Shown here piece by piece: positions 9,631-14,906 of a stretch of 14,906 nt of DNA (position 1 is its first letter; each line of letters opens with the position of its first letter). The stretch spans positions 10,184 through 25,089 of the forward strand of contig QZLH01000814.1 of assembly GCA_003833135.1 (NCBI GenBank), given 5' to 3'. The position numbers and the translations under genes were made by a program. The stretch is from Oehlia diaphana (taxonomy: Eukaryota > Glomeromycota > Glomeromycetes > Glomerales > Glomeraceae). Under the pieces are notes generated by a model, which saw nothing but the letters and a program-made list of their open reading frames with translations, searched no databases and had not been told where the DNA came from.

Positions 9631-9638
9631 GTTATAAA
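9631..9638. repeat. Right copy of target-site duplication GTTATAAA
   Basis: Identical to 5441-5448 and directly abuts the M1 right terminus. It is part of GTTATAAATAGG, which reads as a TATA box, so the insertion appears to have hit a core promoter. Confidence 0.65.
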
Positions 9639-9987
9639 TAGGTGTGGGATTCAATAGGGATTTTGCAGTCTTGGACTCTGCAGTTCATTAACTCAAATAA
9701 AATTATTAATTATTAAAAGTTATTTTGAATATGCTCATGGTTCGCCTGAGAGTTAATTAATAATAAGTTCAGATAAAATATAATATGGGAAAACTCTTCG
9801 AGTTTGAAAGTAAAGAAATAAATTTAATGAAATAAAAATAAAATATGGGAGAACTATCGCAGTTTCTAAGAAGAAATAATGTAATAATAAAAATCTAAAC
9901 CAAGCGTAAAAAAAAGAAGAATATAATGAAAATAAAAAAGATTAAATAAAATATTTGTTTATCCACGGGTGGCAGACATGGGTGACA
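9639..9987 (+). mobile_element. Probable LTR, right part (R-U5-like)
   Basis: Continues the sequence at 5448. TATAAATAGG (9633-9642) is followed by a hairpin-prone TGCAGTCTTGGACTCTGCA (9664-9682) and AATAAA (about 9697). Two related segments follow (AATATGGGAAAACTCTTCGA at about 9782 and AATATGGGAGAACT at about 9841), each able to fold a small hairpin. The proposed 3' end is GTGACA at 9982-9987. Inference from structure; no second LTR is available for comparison. Confidence 0.4.
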
Positions 9988-9990
9988 ATT

Positions 9991-10006
9991 TGGTGCATGC
10001 TCCGAG
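9991..10006 (+). promoter_or_regulatory. Possible retrotransposon primer-binding site
   Basis: TGGTGCATGCTCCGAG starts three bases after the proposed LTR end and begins with TGG, as expected for pairing to a tRNA 3' CCA. I could not match it to a particular tRNA. Confidence 0.25.
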
Positions 10007-10572
10007 AAGGAAATGATTTTACTTTGTATTATCATTCTAACTATCTTCATATAGTTGGATATCTATATGGTATTCCTGGAAGATCTGGACTTAGGTCAAA
10101 ATAACTGAAAATACAAGAAAGAAGGATAATCAAAGCAGTTATTGCTTGTGATTAGGAGATTTATCAGGAAATTATGAAGTTTATTATGAGAAAATGAAAG
10201 AATTTAAGAAATAAAAGTCATCTATGAGAAAGATGATGGTAGGATGATAAGAGATCATCTGAGTACAAGAAATATATATTAGTATGAAAAAGGACTAACG
10301 AAAAAGAAAAGAAAATACATTAAACGATGTATAAGCCTGATAAATAAGAAGTAAATGTGAATAGGAGATAATTATCATGAAGTTAATAAAAGATAATTAT
10401 TGGAGCAAAAGGAGATAATTCTGCAAAATTATCAGAGTTAAGGTAGTCATTACAATTATTGTAAAATATGACTATATGAGAAAAATAAAAAGTCGTATTA
10501 AGATTTCATGGCAGAAAAGTAAATCTAATCAAAATAGTAAAACACAAAAAGTTGCAGGTAAACTACAAACCC

Positions 10573-10659
10573 AAGTGGTTGCGTGAGAACCTTTAAAATA
10601 CTAGTGGTTATGTGAGACCCTTTAAAACACAAGTGATTGCGTGAGAATCTTAAAAACAC
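10573..10659 (+). repeat. Three tandem units of about 29 bases
   Basis: AGTGGTTGCGTGAGAACC (10574), AGTGGTTATGTGAGACCC (10603) and AGTGATTGCGTGAGAATC (10632), each followed by TTTAAAA-like sequence. Exact 29-base period. Confidence 0.8.
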
Positions 10660-10660
10660 C

Positions 10661-10736
10661 CTAGATTGTAAGTTGTAGGTTAAACTGTAATAAACCCTCT
10701 AGATTGTAAGTTGTGGGTAAATCTGTGTCAAACCCT
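10661..10736 (+). repeat. Two tandem units of 38 bases
   Basis: CTAGATTGTAAGTTGT begins at 10661 and again at 10699, each unit ending AAACCCT. Directly adjoins the 29-base repeat. Confidence 0.8.
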
Positions 10737-10954
10737 CATATTATATCGTATTATATGTTGGAAAGACTTGCTGGTCAAGTGAAGTAGTGAAAATTATGAA
10801 TAATAATTGAGAATTTATAAAAAATAATTGTGAAAAGTAACAAATATATGAGATAATAAAAGAAATTATTAGTAACAAACCTGTAAACTACTATACTTCT
10901 ATAAGGAAGGTAAAGGCAAGTTCGGTATAGGTTGCTAGATAAAATAAATGATTA

Positions 10955-11041
10955 AATATAAAAAAATACTGAGATTTTAATAAAAATATGGAGTCGTAGT
11001 AAAAGAAATATAGACCTTACCACCAGTGGCAAGATTGAATA
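10955..11041 (+). repeat. Upstream copy of a direct repeat carrying a near-palindrome
   Basis: Shares ATGGAGTCGTA..ACCTTACCACCAGTGGC with 11890-11982. Ends in CTTACCAC-CA-GTGGCAAG (11016-11033), a hairpin with one mismatched pair. In both copies a stop codon, then ACC TTR CCA CCA GTG GCA AGA TTG, is read in the same frame. Confidence 0.7.
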
Positions 11042-11061
11042 AAATAATTATGTAAGCAGTT

Positions 11062-11092
11062 ATGTGAGTGATACAAATCATGTGAGTGATAC
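11062..11092 (+). repeat. Two tandem units of 18 bases
   Basis: ATGTGAGTGATAC at 11062-11074 and again at 11080-11092, separated by five bases. Identical cores. Confidence 0.7.
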
Positions 11093-11106
11093 GAAATGGT
11101 ACAGTA

Positions 11107-11265
11107 AAGTAATGCAGTGATGTGCATTTTGTGCTTCTAATAGAATAAAATTCAGATTGGAAGCTTCTAATCCAAAGGTTTTATTAGTAAATTATACTTC
11201 CAAATCTTCCAAAGATGCTTCCAAGAGTGCTTTCAATTTTCCAATGGCACATCACTAAAGTAATA
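11107..11265. mobile_element. 143-bp hAT-type MITE with its target-site duplication
   Basis: Element 11115-11257 starts CAGTGATGTGC and ends GGCACATCACTA, inverted repeats of about 11 bases that begin with the CA(G) typical of hAT elements. It is flanked by AAGTAATG (11107-11114) and AAGTAATA (11258-11265), an 8-base duplication with one mismatch; 8 bases is the hAT length. Inside is an 18-base near-palindrome around AAGCTT (11154-11171) and a run of CTTCCAAA-like units. No coding capacity. Confidence 0.75.
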
Positions 11266-11286
11266 TTACACAAAATCAAGAAATGA

Positions 11287-11649
11287 CTTTACTAAAAATG
11301 GTCAATTTTTTGAAATGATTTTGTAATAATTTTAACATACTACAAAGATACATTTAATACATCAAAATGATTTTATTATACTTTTGTCATTATTTTGTAA
11401 TTACATTGTATCTAGGTCTATAAAAATAACTCAAAATAATATCACAATAATTTTTTAATGTTTTTGCTATTATTTTATTATTATTATATAATCAACTTTG
11501 ATATTATTTTAATATGTTAATCTCAAAAATATCTCAAAAATATATTGATATATTTTGAAAATTTTACAAAATAATTGCACAATTATTTTGAAAGCCATTG
11601 TATCTAGGTTTATAAAAATATTTCAAAAAATTGGCTATTTTTAGTAAAG
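11287..11649. mobile_element. 363-bp MITE with 39-bp terminal inverted repeats
   Basis: CTTTACTAAAAATGGTCAAT at the left and its complement at the right (ending AGTAAAG at 11649) pair over 39 bases with five mismatches. Internally there is a 33-base direct repeat (11404-11436 and 11596-11628, CATTGTATCTAGGT core), the second copy of which runs into the right arm, and a perfect 11-base hairpin with a two-base loop (11567-11590, CAAAATAATTG). The target duplication is not clear; TTACACAA lies on both sides (11266, 11653) but not symmetrically. Confidence 0.65.
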
Positions 11650-11889
11650 GAGTTACACAAGAAAAATGAAGGAAAAAGGATTGTATTTATAGTTTTCTGA
11701 GTAGTACAAAAATTATAGGAATAGGAAACAGTGAAGAAAATATAAGAAATGATAGAAATTGAAGAAAAGCTGACCGCCAGCAAAAATGTCAACAAAACAT
11801 CATTATTATAATGAGAACCTCTTATTAAAGTTAATATGAGAAGTAGTTGATTATCTTAATAATGCGTGGTTAATCGGTTTTAAAATATA
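11650..11889. other. Intergenic spacer, nothing recognised
   Basis: Purine-rich then AT-rich sequence between the second MITE and the downstream direct-repeat copy. The frame visible on the minus strand here is low-complexity Phe/Ser sequence and is not supported as a gene. Confidence 0.5.
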
Positions 11890-11982
11890 TTTGAAAAAAA
11901 TATTAAAATTCTAACGAAATAAAATGTGGAGTCGTAATGAAAATTGTATATATAAACCTTGCCACCAGTGGCAAGATTGAAA
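11890..11982 (+). promoter_or_regulatory. Downstream copy of the direct repeat: TATA-like box and perfect palindrome before gene A
   Basis: TATATATAAA (11947-11956) is followed by the perfect inverted repeat CTTGCCAC-CA-GTGGCAAG (11958-11975), then 76 bases to the ATG of gene A. About three-quarters identical to 10955-11041. The repeated sequence may be a promoter/leader module of the multi-ORF unit; that role is inferred from position. Confidence 0.45.
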
Positions 11983-12051
11983 TTTCATAGAAAAATAAAA
12001 AAAAAAACAACAAGTAAAGAAATATTACTGAAAAGTTTAAAAGTTATAATA

Positions 12052-12336
12052 ATGAAGAAATTTCAAATTAAAATATCAAAAGAAAAGTTAGAAGAGATAA
12101 AGGATCAATTAAAGAGGGAAGAAGAAATCAAAATAAAATTTCAGGATGAAAAAGGAAAAATTATAGCAGAATGGAATGTAGAATGTAAAATTGAAGTCTG
12201 TGAAACAAGAGAGCCAGAAGAGAAAGAAACAAAAGTTATTAAAGAGAATAATAGTAGTAAGAAAAATAAAACTGATAAGAAAGAAGAAATAAGAAAAATG
12301 ATAATGAAAATATATAAAGAAATAATGAAAAATTAG
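12052..12336 (+). CDS. Gene A: hypothetical lysine/glutamate-rich protein, 94 aa
   Basis: Unrecognised. ATG 12052 gives MKKFQIKISKEKLEEIKDQL, a short beta-strand then helix, then KIKFQDEKGKIIAEWNVECK, a probable beta-hairpin, an acidic/basic linker rich in E, K, N and S, and a C-terminal helix IRKMIMKIYKEIMKN. The frame stays open upstream to a TTG at 11959 (LPPVARLKFH, within the palindrome), but ATG 12052 is the first ATG and begins the structured part. Highly charged, no membrane segment. It ends TAG 12334-12336, four bases before the ATG of unit B, as in a compact transcript. Could be a nucleic-acid-binding accessory protein of a mobile unit; no family assigned. Confidence 0.5.
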   Translation: MKKFQIKISKEKLEEIKDQLKREEEIKIKFQDEKGKIIAEWNVECKIEVCETREPEEKETKVIKENNSSKKNKTDKKEEIRKMIMKIYKEIMKN

Positions 12337-12340
12337 AAGA

Positions 12341-12850
12341 ATGAAAAACACATCTATAAAAACAACAGAAATGATAATGTACGAAATTATAAAAATATCA
12401 AAATTATATTACAAAAAGGAAAATAAAATACATTTAAGAAATAATAAAATGAAAACACCAATTTTTCAAGAAATTAATGGAGAAGGGTTCATCAAAATAA
12501 AAGGCGAAATAACGTATAAACACTGTAAAGAAGTAATTGACATTAAAGAAAATTAACTATTTTGAAGTCAGGGAAGAAACTGAAGAAAGTTTGAGAAATA
12601 AAATAGAAATGTTATGTGATAAATACTTTTTAGAAGGAATGATGTATATTAATGAACATGAAGAAAAATGCATATACAAAAAAATGAATGAATCGCGAAC
12701 AAGAGGATGCAAAATAAGTGCATAAAGGAATAATCAGAAAATGTATGAAAGAAGGAACTGAAGATAATATGAAAATAAATGAAATAATAGAAAGTAAAGG
12801 ACAAATAATTGTCTAGAAAGATATTAAATTAATGAGAATAATGAAATATT
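12341..12850 (+). pseudogene. Unit B: hypothetical gene with two frameshifts
   Basis: Starts MKNTSIKTTEMIMYEIIKIS at 12341 and runs to a TAA at 12554-12556 after TYKHCKEVIDIKEN. The reading clearly continues in another frame as INYFEVREETEESLRNKIEM (from about 12547) to GCKISA at 12722, and again in a third frame as HKGIIRKCMKEGTEDNMKIN (12721 on) to a TAG near 12814. The three pieces have the same Lys/Glu/Ile-rich composition, so I read them as one decayed gene of about 165 residues with several Cys and His (YKHC, EEKC, RGCK, RKC) that could have bound zinc. Function unknown. The end is approximate. Confidence 0.45.
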
Positions 12851-13008
12851 AAAGAGTGAAAGAATGTAAAAAGAAAATATAACTGTAAATGTAAAGGAAA
12901 AGAAATTACATGAAAATAAAGAAAAGTGTGAATATTTAAATAAATGATAAATATAAATAAAGGACAAATATCAAATAAAAACATTTTCGCAAAATAAAAT
13001 AAGTTAAA

Positions 13009-13746
13009 ATGGCTGATATATATGACGCACTAGAAGAAATTAAAAATAAACATGAAATAGAGAAACATATTGAATCTAGAGAAGAATATTAAACAGATCC
13101 ATCATGTTTAAGATGTTATAAAATTGATGAAGAAGAAGAATCTGAAATGTTCAAGAAATTTTGAAAAGTTTTTCAAAAAATAATATTAGAAGCGATGAGT
13201 TATAATAAGAATACAATTGAAAAATAGTTGGAATATGTAAAATTAACAAGAAAAGAAGGAGGAGAAATATATTCTTCCAGTGGAAAAAAGAGATCTAAAA
13301 AATTAATAAAAATAAGAGAAAAAGGAGAAAAATTAATAGATGTAATTATAGCATCAATCAGATATAGAAATATACCAGATTATAGAAAAATGGGAATTGC
13401 ATCAGTAATAAAAGTGATTTGTGAATATTATATATTTTATGAAGATGATAACATGACATTAGATGATAAAGTAGAAGAAAATTTATTAGGAAATAAAGAA
13501 TTATTAATGTACGGATATATAATAGAAGATGATGAATTAGATATAAGATTTGCAAAATTTGAAGAATGGCTAGAGGATACAGGAATAGCAGAAGTTAAAA
13601 ATAAAGGATATAATACTATAAAATATTTTAAAGAAATATTACATATGGAAGAAAGTATAACTGAAGAAGAAAATAAAGAAAAAGTTAAGAAATTTCAGAA
13701 AAGTATAATATACAAATGGTGGAATAATAAATACGGAAAAGTATGA
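13009..13746 (+). pseudogene. Unit C: hypothetical 245-codon gene with three in-frame stops
   Basis: ATG 13009 (MADIYDALEEIKNKHEIEK) and the long open part from 13228 are in one frame, interrupted only by TAA 13090, TGA 13162 and TAG 13225. Without them the frame is continuous to TGA 13744-13746. The N-terminal third has a CLRC pair after DPS. The middle (LTRKEGGEIYSSSGKKRSKK) is basic. The C-terminal half (KVICEYYIFYEDDNMTLDD...KFEEWLEDTGIAEV...IIYKWWNNKYGKV) is predicted helical with acidic patches. No known domain recognised. The stops fit CAA, TGG and CAG ancestors changed by single transitions, so the gene was probably intact recently. The stop overlaps the start of D as ATGA. Confidence 0.6.
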
Positions 13747-14573
13747 AAAGCGATGAAATTACAGATATGATAATAGCGAAAATTATTGAAGAAAGAGGTT
13801 TTATCGAAGAATATAGTGATGTAGAAGAATTAATAAGTTCTGATGATACAGAAGAATCAGAAGATTCAGACGAACATTATGAAACAATATTAAGAAATTA
13901 TTGGATAGAAAATGGTTACGAAATTGATATCAAAGAAATAAAACGAATATTAGATTTTGGAGTAGAATATGAAGTAATGAAAATTAAAGATTTTATAGAA
14001 TATTACGTAATGATCAAAGAATTAGATAATGAAAAAATAGTTAAAGAACTTAAGAAATGGTATAACACAAATATAATAGAATGTCCATTATGCCAAAAGA
14101 TGATACTAATAAAAGAGGCAATTGACTACAATAAAGAATTTGAAGGAAGAATATGTAAAAGTTGTTTTGAGAAAGAAGAAAATAACAATAAAATAGAATT
14201 AAGAATAGAGAAAATAATGAAAATATGTGAAAGGGAAGAAGTTGAAGTAACAAGAGAAGAAATAATACAAGTATTAAAAATGGGATATGAAGATAAAGAA
14301 ATTTTGAGTTGGGGATTTATAAAATTATTCAAAGAAAATAAAAATGAGTTAGAAGAAGTTATAAAAGAAATATTAGATAAATACCTAAAGAAAGAAATAA
14401 ACATAGAAGAAAATGAAAATGAAGAGACAACAAATAAGATTACAGAAACGGAAGAAAGATTAAGAAAGATAAAAGGATTAATCGAATACTTAGAAATTGA
14501 GGCTACTGAAGAAGAATTACTGATGTTAATACGAATGGGATATACTGATGGTGATATTATAAGTAAAGATTAA
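13743..14573 (+). CDS. Gene D: hypothetical acidic protein with zinc-ribbon-like motif and triplicated helical motif, 276 aa
   Basis: Intact frame, ATG 13743 overlapping the stop of unit C (ATGA), TAA 14571-14573. Layout: acidic Ser/Asp/Glu-rich N-terminus (residues 21-46); motif copy 1 (59-90, EIDIKEIKRILDFGVEYEV); a CPLC(114-117)-20 residues-CKSC(138-141) pair that looks like a zinc ribbon; motif copy 2 (166-197, EVEVTREEIIQVLKMGYEDK); a charged helix and Glu/Asn linker; motif copy 3 (251-274, EIEATEEELLMLIRMGYTDG). The repeated unit is beta/hydrophobic-E-x-T-x-E-E-I-x-x-V-L-x-M-G-Y-x-D-x-x-I, faintly reminiscent of UBA-like MG(Y/F) loops, which I do not claim. No signal or membrane segment. 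Unrecognised; probably soluble and protein- or nucleic-acid-binding. Confidence 0.6.
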   Translation: MKSDEITDMIIAKIIEERGFIEEYSDVEELISSDDTEESEDSDEHYETILRNYWIENGYEIDIKEIKRILDFGVEYEVMKIKDFIEYYVMIKELDNEKIVKELKKWYNTNIIECPLCQKMILIKEAIDYNKEFEGRICKSCFEKEENNNKIELRIEKIMKICEREEVEVTREEIIQVLKMGYEDKEILSWGFIKLFKENKNELEEVIKEILDKYLKKEINIEENENEETTNKITETEERLRKIKGLIEYLEIEATEEELLMLIRMGYTDGDIISKD

Positions 14574-14581
14574 AGATGTTA

Positions 14582-14634
14582 GCCGTAATTGATTTGCCGA
14601 TACTGTAATATTACGGCATACAGCATTACAGTTA
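14582..14634. repeat. Inverted-repeat segment next to the 19-base array
   Basis: GCCGTAAT (14582) pairs with ATTACGGC (about 14609-14616), and ACTGTAAT (about 14602) pairs with ATTACAGT further on. The ATTACGGC/CAGCATTACAG stretch is the reverse complement of the units in the array that follows, so the region could extrude a hairpin or cruciform. Confidence 0.6.
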
Positions 14635-14640
14635 TGACAC

Positions 14641-14755
14641 TTTTCGTAATACTGTAATTAGTCCGTAATGCTGTAATTATGCCGTAATGCTGTAATTAGT
14701 CTGTAATGCTATAATTAGGTCATAATGCTATAATTAGGCTATAAAGTCATAATTT
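14641..14755 (+). repeat. Tandem array, about six 19-base units
   Basis: Units start near 14641, 14661, 14680, 14699, 14718 and 14737. The best unit is GTCCGTAATGCTGTAATTA. Units decay toward the right mainly by C-to-T or G-to-A change (CCG to CTG, then TCA), ending in GGCTATAAAGTCATAATTT. Confidence 0.85.
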
Positions 14756-14906
14756 TTGATACTATAAAAATTTAAAACAAAAGTAATGAATTATAAAAGT
14801 AAAATTACAAAAGTTTATATGTCGTGTAAGTTTAATTTTTAGGGGTACATAAGACACGTCACATTTTTTTTGCATTTTGTACTGTATATGTGTTCGTGTA
14901 AAGAAA
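14756..14906. other. AT-rich end of window, nothing recognised
   Basis: No gene or clear repeat. A T-rich tract follows GACACGTCACA near 14850. Confidence 0.5.

Larger units (their letters stand above)
10007..10954. other. Purine-rich stretch without a recognisable gene
   Basis: Short open runs only (for example a GDLSGNYEVYYEKMKEF stretch near 10158) between frequent stops. This may be a decayed gag-like or leader region of the retroelement whose LTR is proposed at 5103/9987, or a non-coding part of the right-hand multi-ORF unit. Repeats within it are listed separately. Confidence 0.5.

Noticed and set aside
10007..10550. Gag-like coding region after the proposed primer-binding site
   Set aside because: Only runs of 15-30 codons between stops in any frame; no zinc knuckle or protease motif seen.
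11266..11660. TTACACAA as target duplication of the second MITE
   Set aside because: The left copy lies 13 bases outside the inverted repeat while the right one lies 3 bases outside, so the boundaries are not symmetrical.
11610..11795. Minus-strand open frame over the second MITE end
   Set aside because: Low-complexity Phe/Ser/Ile sequence overlapping a MITE arm; no motif and no start context.
12109..12351. Minus-strand Phe-rich frame opposite gene A
   Set aside because: Antisense of a Lys/Glu-rich gene always gives Phe/Leu-rich open frames; same for those at 13358-13555, 14050-14253 and 14126-14404.
14600..14620. Geminivirus/CRESS-like replication origin (TAATATTAC in a possible stem-loop)
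   Set aside because: The nonamer is a by-product of palindromic overlap of repeat units, the stem is only four bases, and no Rep gene is present.
14641..14755. CRISPR-like array
   Set aside because: Contiguous 19-base minisatellite with no spacers, in a eukaryotic context.

Overview
The window looks like AT-rich, transposon-littered nuclear DNA of a fungus, most likely an arbuscular mycorrhizal fungus of the Rhizophagus type. I base this on spliceosomal introns with GT...CTAAC...AG signals, a kelch protein tail with a single membrane helix of a kind I associate with that group, a FAR1/MULE transposase, a fungal-looking LINE, and purine-rich gene-poor stretches. The assignment is by recognition, not by a search. 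Nearly every coding stretch is broken.

Layout. 131-1051: decayed 3' end of a kelch/membrane gene. 1052-2273: no gene seen. 2274-5102: a MULE transposase pseudogene with three recognisable introns, cut at its 3' end by a probable LTR (5103-5448, continuing at 9639-9987). That LTR is split at its TATA-like site by a 4.18 kb nested block (5449-9630). The block is bounded by the inverted termini of one short-element family (called M1 here) and flanked by an 8-base duplication GTTATAAA. It holds a full M1 copy, a 3'-truncated reverse transcriptase fragment, two head-to-tail 5'-truncated LINE 3' ends (all three LINE pieces on the minus strand) and the right half of a second M1 copy. A single N sits exactly where that second copy begins.

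9988-12051 is mostly non-coding and purine-rich. It holds short tandem repeats, a diverged direct repeat carrying a palindrome (about 10955 and 11890), a hAT-type MITE with an 8-base target duplication, and a second 363-bp MITE.

12052-14573 is the least explained part. Four co-oriented small reading units (A-D) are packed as if polycistronic: A and B are 4 bases apart, and C and D overlap by ATGA. A and D are intact. B is frameshifted. C is open apart from three stop codons. D is a 276-residue acidic protein with a four-cysteine zinc-ribbon-like motif and three copies of a helical motif. I do not recognise the function of any of the four. The cluster is followed by a 19-base tandem array (14641-14755) with inverted units beside it.

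Where two copies of one sequence can be compared inside the window (M1 copies, LINE copies), the differences that matter are mainly C-to-T or G-to-A transitions, often at CpG. This suggests methylation-linked or RIP-like decay.
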